DNA of 64,000 bases from NCBI RefSeq assembly GCF_041320275.1, contig NZ_CP162023.1, forward strand, positions 1,488,001 through 1,552,000, in the 5' to 3' direction. The position numbers and the translations under genes are program-made. This DNA is from Mumia sp. Pv4-285 (GTDB lineage Bacteria; Actinomycetota; Actinomycetes; Propionibacteriales; Nocardioidaceae). The notes beneath the pieces were generated by a model. The model worked only from the letters and a program-made list of their open reading frames with translations. It was not told where the DNA came from and ran no database searches. This document shows positions 1 through 9,175 of the stretch, one piece after another (the stretch's first letter is position 1; every line of letters begins with the position of its first letter).

Positions 1-483
1 GTGGTCGCGTCCCCAGCGGCGCGCGTCGCTCCAGGCGTCGATGCTGCGCGCGTGGAGCTCGAGGCGGCGCCACGCCACCTCGAGGTCGCGTACGGCGTCG
101 CGGTAGGCGATCACCGTCGCGTAGTCGCGGGCGCGGACCAGCCCTCGCGCGTCGGTGCACTGCCCGGCGACTGTCACGAACCGGGCGGTGGGTGTCCGCA
201 GGACGTCGTCGGCAAGCTGCGACGACGGACGGTCGACATCGCCCTCGCGCATCTCCATCCAGGCGTCGAGGATCTCGTCGTGGCGCCGCTGGGTCGTGCG
301 GTGCAGCCGTGCGAAGTGGGCGCGGGCCCGTCGCCGATAGCCGACCTCCTCGGCCGTGAGCGCCGCGGCGCAGGCGCCGGCAGCGACGACGGCGAGGACG
401 GGACCGATCGTCAGACCGGCGAGCGCGGCGACAGAGAGCCACGCCGCCCAGCTCGGGACCCGGTTGCCACGCTCGGCTCGCAT
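1..483 (-). CDS. Partial hypothetical membrane protein (N-terminal 161 codons)
   Basis: Open to the left edge of the window, so only the first 161 residues are visible and no stop is seen. It starts at ATG 483, seven bases after a TACGCT hexamer (491-496), so it is probably leaderless. Residues about 11-42 form one or two hydrophobic segments (SWAAWLSVAALAGLTIGPVL, then an Ala-rich stretch). A charged helical region rich in Arg, Glu and Trp follows, probably cytoplasmic. I recognise no domain. It is divergent from the TetR gene, with about 100 bp between them. Continuous coding over 483 bases on this strand with typical GC-rich third positions supports a real gene; the function is unknown. 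Confidence 0.6.
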   Translation of the reverse strand, partial: MRAERGNRVPSWAAWLSVAALAGLTIGPVLAVVAAGACAAALTAEEVGYRRRARAHFARLHRTTQRRHDEILDAWMEMREGDVDRPSSQLADDVLRTPTARFVTVAGQCTDARGLVRARDYATVIAYRDAVRDLEVAWRRLELHARSIDAWSDARRWGRDH

Positions 484-542
484 GCGGACCAGCGTACGAC
501 GCCGGGCGGCCGCCCTGGGGTTCTCGAACGAAACGGAGTACG

Positions 543-554
543 CTCATTTATGAG
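543..554. promoter_or_regulatory. Candidate TetR operator, palindrome CTCAT-TT-ATGAG
   Basis: A perfect 5-2-5 inverted repeat that starts inside a TACGCT -10-like hexamer (539-544) and lies 32 bases before the TetR ATG at 587. It is unusually AT-rich for this genome. Position and symmetry suggest an autoregulatory operator of the adjacent TetR protein; this is inference. Confidence 0.45.
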
Positions 555-586
555 TGGAGTTCAAACGGGTGATACGAGGTGACGGC

Positions 587-1231
587 ATGGCGGACACCGG
601 CCGACGTGAGCGCAACAAGCAGGAGAAGCGCGAGCGCATCCTCGACGCCGCCTCGGCGCTCTTCGCCGAGCACGGCTACGCGCGTGTCACGACGCAGCGG
701 GTCGCCGACCGGGCCGACGTCGCCGCGGGCACCCTGTTCCGCTACGCCGCGACGAAGTCGGAGCTGCTGCTCATGGCCACCAACGCCCGGGTCTCCGACG
801 CGCTCGCCGCCGGCGAGGCCGCGGCGCGCGACGAGGACGACGGCGTACGCGCGGTGATCGCGCTGGTCGGCCCGCTGCTCGCGCAGAGCCGGGAGAGCGC
901 CGAGAACACGGCCGTCTACCAGCGCGAGGTGATGTTCGGGGCCGAGGGCGCCTACCGTCGGGAGGCTCTCGCCCTGGTCGAGGGGTTCGTCACCGCCATC
1001 GGCGCCGCCCTGGAGACCGCCTGGTCCCGCGACCACCCCCGAGCCGCTACGCCCGGGTCACGGGCTGCTGCCGAGGCGGTGTTCGCCTCGGTGCACGTGG
1101 CGATCCTCACCGCGGCCCGCCCGGACCTCGTCACCGATCCGCTCGCCGACGACCTGGCCGCCCAGGTCGCCCTCATCGTGCGCGGCTACCTTGCCGCGCC
1201 CACCCCTGCTCGGAAGGGAGCAACGACATGA
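587..1231 (+). CDS. TetR/AcrR family transcriptional regulator
   Basis: A 214-aa one-domain repressor type protein. The N-terminal helix-turn-helix spans roughly residues 12-58 (RERILDAASALFAEHGYARV, then TTQRVADRADVAAGTLFRY); the rest is the variable ligand-binding helical domain. I chose ATG 587 because GAGGTGA (576-582) sits four bases upstream; an in-frame GTG at 554 would also be open but starts inside the operator palindrome. Its stop overlaps the next start (ATGA at 1228), so it is translationally coupled to a 3-hydroxyacyl-CoA dehydrogenase. The ligand may therefore be an acyl-CoA or a related acid. It probably controls its own two-gene operon through the palindrome at 543-554. Confidence 0.88.
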   Translation: MADTGRRERNKQEKRERILDAASALFAEHGYARVTTQRVADRADVAAGTLFRYAATKSELLLMATNARVSDALAAGEAAARDEDDGVRAVIALVGPLLAQSRESAENTAVYQREVMFGAEGAYRREALALVEGFVTAIGAALETAWSRDHPRAATPGSRAAAEAVFASVHVAILTAARPDLVTDPLADDLAAQVALIVRGYLAAPTPARKGATT

Positions 1232-2088
1232 CAGACATCAAGACCGTGACCGTGCTCGGGACCGGAGTCCTCGGCTCGCAGATCGCGTACGCCACCGCGT
1301 ACGCCGGCTTCGACGTCGTCGCGTACGACATCGACGCGACCGCTCTGGACAAGGCGCGCGAGCGCTTCGACGTCCTCGTCGCGACGTACGAGGCGCAGGT
1401 CGAGGGCGCGACGGGCGGGAAAGCGAAGGACGGGCTCGCCCGGATCACGTACTCCGCGGACCTCGCGGAGGCCGTCAAGGACGCCGACCTCGTGATCGAG
1501 GCCGTGCCAGAGAGCCTCGAGATCAAGCGCGCCACCTGGCAGACGGTGGGGGAGTCCGCGCCGGAGCGCGCGATCTTCGCCACGAACTCCTCGACCCTGC
1601 TGCCGAGCGAGTTCATGGAGGCCACGGGCCGGCCCGACCGGTTCCTGGCGCTCCACTTCGCCAACCGCATCTGGGTCCAGAACACCGCCGAGGTGATGGG
1701 CACGGCCAAGACGGACCCGGCGGTCTACGAGACCGTCGTGGAGTTCGCCCGCTCGATCAACATGGTGCCGATCGAGGTCAAGAAGGAGCAGGCCGGCTAC
1801 GTCCTCAACTCGCTCCTGGTCCCGTTGCTCAACGCGGCCTCCGCCCTGTGGGTCGAAGGCGTCGCCGACGTCGAGACCATCGACAAGACCTGGCGCATCG
1901 CGACCGGGGCACCGATGGGTCCGTTCCAGATCTTCGACGTCATCGGCATGGTCACGCCGTACAACATCGCGCGGACCTCCGACGAACCGTCGCAGCAGAA
2001 GTTCGCCGAGATCCTGAAGCGTGACTTCATCGACCAGGGGAAGCTCGGCGTCGCGTCGGGGGAGGGCTTCTACTCGTACCCGCGCTGA
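1228..2088 (+). CDS. 3-hydroxyacyl-CoA (3-hydroxybutyryl-CoA) dehydrogenase
   Basis: A 286-aa single-unit NAD-dependent dehydrogenase. The Rossmann motif GTGVLGSQIA lies at residues 11-20. The family catalytic dyad is visible as His143 (in LHFAN) and Glu155, with the usual 12-residue spacing, and NSST at 120-123 is the conserved Asn/Ser region. It oxidises 3-hydroxyacyl-CoA to 3-ketoacyl-CoA or runs in reverse. The LHFANRIW motif, instead of HFFNP, puts it in a different subfamily from the double enzyme at 34067. The start overlaps the TetR stop by four bases, so its expression follows that regulator. A strong hairpin lies 28 bp beyond its stop. Substrate chain length cannot be read from the sequence. 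Confidence 0.85.
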   Translation: MTDIKTVTVLGTGVLGSQIAYATAYAGFDVVAYDIDATALDKARERFDVLVATYEAQVEGATGGKAKDGLARITYSADLAEAVKDADLVIEAVPESLEIKRATWQTVGESAPERAIFATNSSTLLPSEFMEATGRPDRFLALHFANRIWVQNTAEVMGTAKTDPAVYETVVEFARSINMVPIEVKKEQAGYVLNSLLVPLLNAASALWVEGVADVETIDKTWRIATGAPMGPFQIFDVIGMVTPYNIARTSDEPSQQKFAEILKRDFIDQGKLGVASGEGFYSYPR

Positions 2089-2115
2089 CGCGAGCCACGC
2101 CCGCCGAAAAGTGAA

Positions 2116-2149
2116 GGGCCGCCGACCTGTCGTTGCAGGTCAGCGGCCC
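2116..2149 (-). terminator. Hairpin terminator, mainly of tRNA-Arg
   Basis: The arms are GGGCCGC-C-GACCTG and CAGGTC-A-GCGGCCC: 13 paired positions, one C/A mismatch, and a loop of six. On the minus strand the hairpin is followed by TTCACTTTT, a short U-rich tract, so it best serves the tRNA gene. It also lies 28 bp beyond the dehydrogenase stop and may act in both directions. Confidence 0.75.
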
Positions 2150-2157
2150 GACGCCTG

Positions 2158-2229
2158 TGCCCCCGGTAGGATTCGAACCTACGCTCCCGCCTCCGGAGGG
2201 CGGTGCTCTATCCCCTGAGCTACGGGGGC
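2158..2229 (-). tRNA. tRNA-Arg (anticodon CCG)
   Basis: A full cloverleaf folds on the minus strand. The acceptor stem is GCCCCCG/CGGGGGC and the D-arm stem is GCTC/GAGC. The anticodon stem CCGCC/GGCGG carries loop CTCCGGA, giving anticodon CCG, which reads the Arg codon CGG. The T-arm is GTAGG-TTCGAAT-CCTAC, and the discriminator base is A. The 3' CCA is not encoded. It sits beside argS (arginyl-tRNA synthetase), with only the response regulator between them, a neat enzyme/substrate neighbourhood. Confidence 0.97.
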
Positions 2230-2231
2230 GC

Positions 2232-2251
2232 GCTCGCTGTTTGCAGCGAGC
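2232..2251. other. Short perfect hairpin between tRNA-Arg and the response regulator
   Basis: GCTCGCTG-TTTG-CAGCGAGC, an 8-bp stem with a four-base loop. It abuts the 5' end of the tRNA on the minus strand and precedes the response-regulator promoter on the plus strand. It could be a transcriptional insulator or part of the tRNA leader; no role is demonstrable. Confidence 0.4.
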
Positions 2252-2288
2252 CGGACAACGGTATCGCACGCCGAGTACGGTTGCGCAC

Positions 2289-2690
2289 ATGCCCTTCCCG
2301 AACGGCCGGCCGCCGCGTGTCCTCGTGGTCGACGACACCGACTCGATCCGGCTGCTGCTGCGGACGAACTTCGAGCTGGAGGGGTGGACGGTCCTCGAGG
2401 CCGCCGACGGGCTGGAGTGCCTCGACGTGGTGGTCGACACGCGCCCCGACGTGGTCACGATCGACGTCGTGATGCCCCGCATGGACGGTCTCGACACCGT
2501 CCGGGCGCTGCGCCGCTCGCCGAGCACCCGCGACATCCCTGTGGTCATGGTGACGACGCAGGTCCAGGCGCACGACCTCCAGCGCGGCCAGGACGTCGGA
2601 GTCGACGCGTACGTGACCAAGCCGTTCGACCCGGCGGTCCTCGTCGACACCGTGCGCGAGGTGCTCGTGGGCAACGGCGTCCAGGCGTAG
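2289..2690 (+). CDS. Stand-alone response regulator receiver protein
   Basis: A 133-aa protein that is only a CheY-like receiver domain. The acidic pocket is Asp15/Asp16, the phosphoacceptor is Asp59 (TIDVVMPRMDG), the conserved Thr is around 89-90, and Lys111 is in VTKPFD. No output domain follows, so it must act by protein contact or in a phosphorelay. TACGGT (2276-2281) precedes the ATG by seven bases with no Shine-Dalgarno sequence, so it is probably leaderless. No histidine kinase is adjacent. It lies directly upstream of argS; the functional link, if any, is unknown. Confidence 0.9.
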   Translation: MPFPNGRPPRVLVVDDTDSIRLLLRTNFELEGWTVLEAADGLECLDVVVDTRPDVVTIDVVMPRMDGLDTVRALRRSPSTRDIPVVMVTTQVQAHDLQRGQDVGVDAYVTKPFDPAVLVDTVREVLVGNGVQA

Positions 2691-2725
2691 TCATTGACGT
2701 TGACGGCTCTCGATACGATTCGTAG

Positions 2726-4387
2726 GTGACTCCCGAACAGCTGTCGGACGCGATCGTCGACGCCCTGAAGTCCCTCGCGGCTTCGGGGACCCTTGTCCTG
2801 GCCGAGCTCCCGACGACCGTGGTCGTCGAGCGACCGAAGGTCAAGGAGCACGGCGACTACGCGACGAACGTCGCGCTGCAGCTGGGCAAGAAGGCCGGCA
2901 TGGCCCCGCGCGACCTTGCGGCCGCGCTCGCCGAGCAGCTGGCGAAGTCGCCGGGGATCGGGTCCGTGGAGGTCGCCGGACCAGGGTTCCTCAACGTCCG
3001 GGTCGACACGGGTTCGCAGGGTGCGCTCGCGGGCGAGATCGTCCGCGCCGGCAGCGCGTACGGTCGCTCCGACACCCTCGCGGGCCGGGCGGTGAACCTC
3101 GAGTTCATCTCCGCCAACCCGACCGGTCCGTTGCACCTCGGCCACACGCGGTGGGCGGTGGTCGGCGACGCGATCGCTCGTGTCCTCACCGCTGCGGGCG
3201 CCCACGTCTCGACCGAGTTCTACATCAACGACCGCGGCAGCCAGATGGACAAGTTCGGCGCGTCGCTGATGGCGGTCGCGCGCGGTGAGAGCGTTCCCGA
3301 GGACGGCTACCACGGCGGCTACGTCGTCGACCTGGCCGCCGAGGTGGTCGCGGCGGAGCCCGGCATCCTCGACCTGCCCCTCGTCGAGCAGCTGGCCGCC
3401 TTCCGCGAGAAGGGCTACGAGTTCCAGCTCGCCAAGCAGCAGGCCGACCTCGCCGCCTTCCGGACGCTCTTCGACGTCTGGTTCTCCGAGCGGGCGCTCG
3501 TCGGCTCGGGCGCCGTCGACCGCGCGCTGGAGATCATCGCGGCCGAGGGCCACCTGTACGAGTCCGACGGCGCGACGTGGATGCGTACGACCGACTTCGA
3601 CGACGACAAGGACCGTGTGCTGGTCCGGTCGAACGGCGAGCTCACCTACTTCGCGTCCGACACCGCCTACTACCTCGACAAGCGGGCGCGTGGGTTCGAG
3701 CAGTGCCTCTACCTGCTCGGCGCCGACCACCACGGCTACGTGGGACGGCTCCAGGCGATGGCGGCGTGCGCGGGCGACAAGGCCGGCTACAACCTCCAGG
3801 TGCTCATCGGTCAGCTCGTGAAGATCCTGTCCGACGGCGAGGAGGTCAAGCTGTCGAAGCGTGCCGGCACGCTGGTGACGCTGACGGAGCTCGTCGAGAT
3901 GATCGGCGTCGACGCGCTCCGCTACACGCTGTCGCGGCACCCGGTCGACTCGCCGCTGACTATCGACGTCGCCGAGGTCACCCGGCAGAGCAACGACAAC
4001 CCGGTCTACTACGTCCAGTACGCCCACGCGCGGCTGTCGAGCATCCTGCGCAACGCCGCCGACCTCGGCCTGGTCCCCGCCCCGGACTCCGCCGACCTCA
4101 CGTTGCTCTCGACCGATCGCGAGGGAGCCCTGCTGCGGGCGCTCGCCGAGTTCCCGCGGGTCGTCGCGCGCGCCGCCGAGTACCACGAGCCGCACCGCAT
4201 CGCGCGCTACCTCGAGGACACCGCGTCGGTGTTCCACAAGTTCTACGACGTGTGCCGGGTGCTGCCGCAGGGCGACGAGGAGATCGGCGACATCCACCGC
4301 GCACGGCTGGTTCTCGTCGACGCCACCCGTACGGTCGTCGCCAACGGCCTCGAGCTGCTCGGCGTCTCGGCGCCCGAGCGGATGTGA
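2726..4387 (+). CDS. argS: Arginyl-tRNA synthetase
   Basis: A 553-aa class I aminoacyl-tRNA synthetase that charges tRNA-Arg using ATP. The Arg-specific N-terminal domain comes first, then the HIGH-type motif HLGH near residues 137-140, the KMSKS-type loop KLSKR at 375-379, and the C-terminal anticodon-binding helical domain. Length is normal. The GTG start lies six bases after TACGAT (2714-2719), consistent with a leaderless mRNA. Two TTGACG hexamers in tandem (2694-2705) lie upstream but at non-standard spacing. lysA follows after six bases, so the two are likely co-transcribed, as in corynebacteria and mycobacteria. Confidence 0.97.
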   Translation: MTPEQLSDAIVDALKSLAASGTLVLAELPTTVVVERPKVKEHGDYATNVALQLGKKAGMAPRDLAAALAEQLAKSPGIGSVEVAGPGFLNVRVDTGSQGALAGEIVRAGSAYGRSDTLAGRAVNLEFISANPTGPLHLGHTRWAVVGDAIARVLTAAGAHVSTEFYINDRGSQMDKFGASLMAVARGESVPEDGYHGGYVVDLAAEVVAAEPGILDLPLVEQLAAFREKGYEFQLAKQQADLAAFRTLFDVWFSERALVGSGAVDRALEIIAAEGHLYESDGATWMRTTDFDDDKDRVLVRSNGELTYFASDTAYYLDKRARGFEQCLYLLGADHHGYVGRLQAMAACAGDKAGYNLQVLIGQLVKILSDGEEVKLSKRAGTLVTLTELVEMIGVDALRYTLSRHPVDSPLTIDVAEVTRQSNDNPVYYVQYAHARLSSILRNAADLGLVPAPDSADLTLLSTDREGALLRALAEFPRVVARAAEYHEPHRIARYLEDTASVFHKFYDVCRVLPQGDEEIGDIHRARLVLVDATRTVVANGLELLGVSAPERM

Positions 4388-4393
4388 CCGGCG

Positions 4394-5791
4394 GTGCGCT
4401 CGCACGAGGCCGGGGCCCTTCACGGCCAGGCCGGCAGCCGAGGCCCCGCGTGGCTGCGGGAGCCCGACGACATCAACGCCCTGGTCGGACACCTGTGGTC
4501 GACGCACGTCGAGCGTCGCGCCGACGGTGAGGTCGCCGTCGCGGGCGTGAGCGCCCGCGAGCTGGCCGCCGAGTTCGGCACCCCGCTGTACGTCGTCGAC
4601 GAGGACGACTTCCGCGGGCGCGCCCGGGCGTTCGCTGAGGCGTTCGCCGGCTGGGACGTCTACTACGCGGCCAAGGCGTTCCTGTGCACGGCGGTGGCCC
4701 GCTGGATCGCCGACGAGGGCCTGCGGATGGACGTCTGCACCGGCGGGGAGCTCGCCGTCGCGCTCCGGGCCGGCGTCGACCCGTCCCGGATCGGCCACCA
4801 CGGCAACAACAAGAGCGTCGCGGAGCTCCGTCGGGCGCTCGAGGTGGGCGTCGGCAAGATCATCGTCGACTCGTTCGTGGAGGTCGAGCGCGTTGCGAGC
4901 CTCGCCGCCGAGCTCGGCGTGACGGCTCACGTCATGGTGCGCGTCACGGCCGGCGTCGAGGCGCACACCCACGAATACATCGCCACGGCGCACGAGGACC
5001 AGAAGTTCGGCCTCTCGATCACCGAGGGCGACGCCTTCGAGGCCGTACGCCGGGTGCTGGCCGAGCCGTCCCTGCACCTGCTCGGCCTGCACTCGCACAT
5101 CGGCTCGCAGATCTTCGACACGTCCGGCTTCGAGGTCGCCGCGCACCGTGTGGTCACGCTCCACGCGAGGATCGCCGACGAGCTGGGCTACGTCGCGCCG
5201 GAGCTGGACCTCGGCGGCGGCTACGGCATCGCGTACACGACCCAGGACGACCCCTCCACCCCGCAGCGGCTGGCCGACGGCATGCGCGAGATCGTCGAGC
5301 GCGAGTGCCGCGGGCTCGGCATCGCGGTGCCGCGGCTGTCCATCGAGCCGGGTCGCGCGATCGCCGGCCCGTCGACGTTCACCCTGTACGAGGTCGGCAC
5401 GACCAAGGACGTCGCCCTCGACGGCGGCGCCTCGCGACGCTACGTCGCCGTCGATGGAGGTATGAGCGACAACGTCCGCACGGCGCTGTACGACGCGGAC
5501 TACTCCTGCTCGCTCGCCTCGCGCGCGTCGACCGCGCCGCCGGTCCTCAGCCGCGTCGTCGGCAAGCACTGCGAGTCCGGAGACATCGTCGTCAAGGACG
5601 AGTTCCTCCCGGCCGACGTGGCGCCCGGCGACCTCGTCGCGGTGCCGGGCACGGGAGCGTACTGCCGCTCGCTCGCCTCGAACTACAACCACGTGCCGAG
5701 ACCCGCCGTGGTCGCGGTGAAGGACGGACAGGCGCGGCTGATCGTGCGGCGCGAGACCGAGGACGACCTGCTGCGCCTCGACGTCGACTGA
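4394..5791 (+). CDS. lysA: Diaminopimelate decarboxylase
   Basis: A 465-aa PLP-dependent fold-type III decarboxylase that makes L-lysine from meso-diaminopimelate, the last lysine step. The PLP Lys is Lys94 in YYAAKAF; the family motif HHGNNK follows; the glycine-rich phosphate-binding loop LGGGYG and the substrate loop EPGRAI are present. The catalytic Cys/Glu region CESGD, near the C-terminus, is present. It starts at GTG 4394, six bases after argS, with no clear Shine-Dalgarno sequence, so reinitiation after argS is likely. It heads the aspartate-family amino acid group lysA-hom-thrC-thrB. Confidence 0.97.
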   Translation: MRSHEAGALHGQAGSRGPAWLREPDDINALVGHLWSTHVERRADGEVAVAGVSARELAAEFGTPLYVVDEDDFRGRARAFAEAFAGWDVYYAAKAFLCTAVARWIADEGLRMDVCTGGELAVALRAGVDPSRIGHHGNNKSVAELRRALEVGVGKIIVDSFVEVERVASLAAELGVTAHVMVRVTAGVEAHTHEYIATAHEDQKFGLSITEGDAFEAVRRVLAEPSLHLLGLHSHIGSQIFDTSGFEVAAHRVVTLHARIADELGYVAPELDLGGGYGIAYTTQDDPSTPQRLADGMREIVERECRGLGIAVPRLSIEPGRAIAGPSTFTLYEVGTTKDVALDGGASRRYVAVDGGMSDNVRTALYDADYSCSLASRASTAPPVLSRVVGKHCESGDIVVKDEFLPADVAPGDLVAVPGTGAYCRSLASNYNHVPRPAVVAVKDGQARLIVRRETEDDLLRLDVD

Positions 5792-5853
5792 CGACCACTG
5801 CCCCAGTTCGGACATCGAGGTCCGACATCCCCGACCACGACTAGGCTGGACCG

Positions 5854-7167
5854 GTGACCTCCCACCCGCACGAACCCCGCACGCTGCGCGTCGCGCTGCT
5901 CGGCCACGGTGCCGTCGGCAGCGAGGTGGCACGCCTGCTGACCCGTGATGCCGACGAGCTGGCCCAGCGGGTCGGCTCTCGCCTCGAGCTGGTCGGCGTC
6001 GCCGTCGGCAGCGACCGCGCCGACCGTCAGACGGCCTTCGATCCGGCGCTGCTGACGACCGACGCCGCCGGTCTCGTCCGCCGCGGCGACCTCGACGTCG
6101 TCATCGAGCTCATCGGCGGCATCGAGCCCGCTCGCTCGCTCGTGCTCTCCGCTCTCGAGCACGGCGCCTCGGTCGTCACCGGCAACAAGGCGCTGCTGGC
6201 CGAGGACGGCAGCACGCTGTTCGCCGCCGCGGAGGCCGCCGAGCGCGACCTGTCGTACGAGGCAGCCGTCGCCGGCGCGATCCCGATCGTCCGGCCGCTG
6301 CGCGAGTCGCTGACCGGCGACCACGTCCGGCGTGTGCTGGGCATCGTCAACGGCACCACCAACTTCATCCTCGACGCGATGACGACCACCGGTCAGGGAT
6401 TCGACGAGGCGCTCGCCGAGGCGCAGCGGCTGGGGTTCGCCGAGGCCGATCCGACCGCGGACGTCGAGGGCTTCGACGCCGCAGCCAAGGCCGCCATCCT
6501 CGCGAGCCTCGCGTTCCACACCCGCGTCACCATCGACGACGTGCACCGCGAGGGCATCACCTCGGTCACCCCGGACGAGATCGCGTCGGCCGACGACATG
6601 GGGTGCGTGGTCAAGCTGCTGGCGATCTGCGACCAGAGCGTCGACGGCGGCGCCGTGTCGGCTCGCGTGCATCCGGTGATGATCCCCAAGGAGCACCCGC
6701 TGGCGAGCGTCCGCGGTGCCTACAACGCGGTGTTCGTCGAGAGCGAGTCCGCCGGGCAGCTGATGTTCTACGGGCCGGGCGCCGGCGGGTCGCCGACCGC
6801 GAGCGCGGTGCTGGGCGACCTCGTGTCAGTGGCGCGCAACCGCCTGCTCGGGGTGACCGCGCCCCCGGAGCGGACCCATGCCCGTCGCCGTGTCCTGGGC
6901 ATCGGCGACGCCCGGACCCGCTACCACATCGCCCTCGACGTCGACGACAAGGCGGGTGTGCTCGCCTCCGTCGCCCTGGCCTTCGCCGACAACGAGGTCT
7001 CCATCTCGGGCGTCCGCCAGGACGGCCACGGCGACGACGCCCAGCTCGTCGTCATCACCCACACCGCGACCGACGCCGCCCTCTCGCGGACGGTCCGGCA
7101 GCTCAGCGACCTTCCGATGGTCCGCGAGGTGTCGTCCGTCATGCGCGTCGAAGGAGAAGGACTGTGA
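5854..7167 (+). CDS. hom: Homoserine dehydrogenase
   Basis: A 437-aa NAD(P)H-dependent enzyme reducing aspartate semialdehyde to homoserine, the branch point to threonine and methionine. The Rossmann motif [10 protein letters not shown] is at the N-terminus, [10 protein letters not shown] holds the catalytic-domain Lys, the [11 protein letters not shown] signature follows, and a C-terminal ACT domain (about residues 355-430) suggests threonine feedback. The GTG start lies six bases after TAGGCT (5842-5847), a leaderless arrangement with its own promoter. thrC overlaps its end by four bases. Confidence 0.97.
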   Translation: MTSHPHEPRTLRVALLGHGAVGSEVARLLTRDADELAQRVGSRLELVGVAVGSDRADRQTAFDPALLTTDAAGLVRRGDLDVVIELIGGIEPARSLVLSALEHGASVVTGNKALLAEDGSTLFAAAEAAERDLSYEAAVAGAIPIVRPLRESLTGDHVRRVLGIVNGTTNFILDAMTTTGQGFDEALAEAQRLGFAEADPTADVEGFDAAAKAAILASLAFHTRVTIDDVHREGITSVTPDEIASADDMGCVVKLLAICDQSVDGGAVSARVHPVMIPKEHPLASVRGAYNAVFVESESAGQLMFYGPGAGGSPTASAVLGDLVSVARNRLLGVTAPPERTHARRRVLGIGDARTRYHIALDVDDKAGVLASVALAFADNEVSISGVRQDGHGDDAQLVVITHTATDAALSRTVRQLSDLPMVREVSSVMRVEGEGL

Positions 7168-8243
7168 CCGAGCAGCACGGCGCCCGCCCCTGGCGCGGCG
7201 TGATCGACGAGTACCGTGACCGCCTCCCGATGGTCGGCGACACCCCGGCCGTGACGTTGGGGGAGGGCGGCACACCGCTCGTACGCTCGACGTGGCTGTC
7301 GGAGGTCACGGGCAGCGACGTGTGGCTGAAGGTCGAGGGCAGCAACCCGACCGGGTCGTTCAAGGACCGCGGGATGACCGCCGCGATCACCGTCGCCGTC
7401 GCGGAGGGCGCCAAGGCCGTCGTGTGCGCGTCCACCGGCAACACGTCGGCGTCGATGGCCGCCTACGCGGTCCGCGCCGGCCTCAAGCCCGTCGTGCTCG
7501 TGCCCCAGGGCAAGATCGCCGCCGGCAAGATGGCCCAGGCACTGATGTTCGACTCGCTCGTCGTTCAGGTGCGCGGCAACTTCGACGACTGCCTGGCGAT
7601 GGCCCGCGGGATGGCCGACGCGTACCCGGTCGCGCTCGTCAACTCGGTCAACCCGGTCCGGCTTCAGGGCCAGAAGACCGGCGCGTTCGAGATCGTCGAC
7701 GTCCTCGGCGACGCACCCGACCTGCACGTCATGCCGGTCGGCAACGCCGGCAACATCTCGGCGTACTGGCTCGGCTACGGCGAGTACGCCGCCGACGGTG
7801 TCGCCACGCGCACCCCGGAGATGTGGGGCTTCCAGGCCGCGGGTGCGGCGCCGCTCGTCATCGGTTCACCGGTGCCGGACCCCGAGACCGTCGCCAGCGC
7901 GATCCGGATCGGCAACCCCGCGTCGTGGGACCTGGCCATCGCCGCCCGCGACGAGTCCAGGGGGAGGATCGCGGCCGTCAGCGACGACGAGATCCTGACC
8001 GCGCAGCGAGAGCTCGCCCGTCGTGACGGAGTCTTCGTCGAGCCGGCCTCGGCCGCTGGTGTCGCCGGCCTCCTCAAGGCCGCCGCCGCGGGCGAGGCGC
8101 CACGTGGCGCGACGATCGCCGTGGTCGTCACCGGCAACGGCCTGAAGGACATCGACACGGCACTCGCGCACCTCGGGGTCATCCCGGAGAACGTCATCGA
8201 CGCCGACGTCAGCAAGGCGGCCGAGCTCGCCGGTCTCGCATGA
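7164..8243 (+). CDS. thrC: Threonine synthase
   Basis: A 359-aa PLP enzyme converting O-phosphohomoserine to threonine. The PLP Lys is Lys67 in SFKDRGM, and ASTGNTSAS is the phosphate/substrate loop. GTG 7164 was chosen because it overlaps the hom stop by four bases and has AAGGAG seven bases upstream. This short form (about 350 aa) is usual in actinobacteria. It is coupled at both ends: its stop also overlaps the thrB start (ATGA at 8240). Confidence 0.97.
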   Translation: MTEQHGARPWRGVIDEYRDRLPMVGDTPAVTLGEGGTPLVRSTWLSEVTGSDVWLKVEGSNPTGSFKDRGMTAAITVAVAEGAKAVVCASTGNTSASMAAYAVRAGLKPVVLVPQGKIAAGKMAQALMFDSLVVQVRGNFDDCLAMARGMADAYPVALVNSVNPVRLQGQKTGAFEIVDVLGDAPDLHVMPVGNAGNISAYWLGYGEYAADGVATRTPEMWGFQAAGAAPLVIGSPVPDPETVASAIRIGNPASWDLAIAARDESRGRIAAVSDDEILTAQRELARRDGVFVEPASAAGVAGLLKAAAAGEAPRGATIAVVVTGNGLKDIDTALAHLGVIPENVIDADVSKAAELAGLA

Positions 8244-9175
8244 GCGAGAGCACGACCCGGTTCGTCGACGGGCCGGTCACCGTCGTGACCCCGGCGTCGT
8301 CCGCGAACCTCGGTCCCGGCTTCGACGCCCTCGGTCTCGGACTCACCCTGTACGACGAGGTGACCGCCGAGGTCGTCGGCGGAGACGGCGTCGAGGTCAC
8401 GGTCACCGGTGTGGGTGCCGACGAGGTGCCTCTCGACGAGTCCCACCTGGTGGTCCGCTCGCTGCGCGCGGTCTTCGAGCGGCTCGGCCTCTCGCAGCCG
8501 GGCCTGCGCGTGCACTGCGTCAACCGCATCCCGCACGCCCGCGGCCTCGGATCCAGCTCCGCGGCGATCGTCGGCGGCATCTCCGCTGCCCGTGCCCTGC
8601 TCGCCGTCGACGAGCCGTCGCCGGAGGTCGCGTTCGACGACGCCGCAGCGCTCCGGCTCGCCACCGACATCGAAGGACACCCCGACAACGTCGCGGCCGC
8701 GCTCCTCGGCGGGTTGACGATCGCGTGGATGGACGACCAGGGCGGACGCGCCGTCCGGCTCGAGGCACCGGTCTCCGCCGTGGCGTTCGTCCCGAGCGAG
8801 GGCGTCAAGACGGAGGTCGCGCGCGGACTGCTGCCCGAGTCCGTCCCCCACGCGGACGCGGCACGCAACGCCGGCCGAGCAGCACTGCTCGTCGCCGCGT
8901 TCGGGGCGCATCCCGAGCTTCTCCTCGAAGCGACCGACGACCGGTTGCACCAGCGCTACCGCGCGCCCGCGATGCCGGACTCGTTCGCCCTCGTCGAGGC
9001 GATGCGCGCCGCCGGGGTCCCCGCGATCATCTCCGGCGCGGGGCCGACGGTGCTCGCGTTCGTCACCGACGCGTACGACCAGGCGCGCCTGGTCTCGCAG
9101 GCGCCGGCAGGGTGGGCGGTGCTTCCGCTGCAGGTCGACCAGTGGGGGACACGTCCCGCGGCGACCGCGCGTTAG
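8240..9175 (+). CDS. thrB: Homoserine kinase
   Basis: A 311-aa GHMP-family kinase that phosphorylates homoserine to O-phosphohomoserine, feeding ThrC. The N-terminal [13 protein letters not shown] and the ATP-binding glycine/serine loop [11 protein letters not shown] are visible, as is the C-terminal GAGPTVLAF motif 3. It is translationally coupled to thrC by ATGA and closes the hom-thrC-thrB operon. About 290 bp separate it from the rho start. Confidence 0.97.
   Translation: MSESTTRFVDGPVTVVTPASSANLGPGFDALGLGLTLYDEVTAEVVGGDGVEVTVTGVGADEVPLDESHLVVRSLRAVFERLGLSQPGLRVHCVNRIPHARGLGSSSAAIVGGISAARALLAVDEPSPEVAFDDAAALRLATDIEGHPDNVAAALLGGLTIAWMDDQGGRAVRLEAPVSAVAFVPSEGVKTEVARGLLPESVPHADAARNAGRAALLVAAFGAHPELLLEATDDRLHQRYRAPAMPDSFALVEAMRAAGVPAIISGAGPTVLAFVTDAYDQARLVSQAPAGWAVLPLQVDQWGTRPAATAR

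Noticed and set aside
2694-2705. Tandem TTGACG hexamers as -35 of argS
   Set aside because: Their distance to the TACGAT -10 is 14 or 8 nt, outside normal spacing; mentioned only under argS.
2027-5932. Very long open frame on the minus strand opposite argS and lysA
   Set aside because: It is a GC-driven antisense frame; the plus strand carries argS and lysA with intact motifs, and the antisense translation is low-complexity and matches no family.
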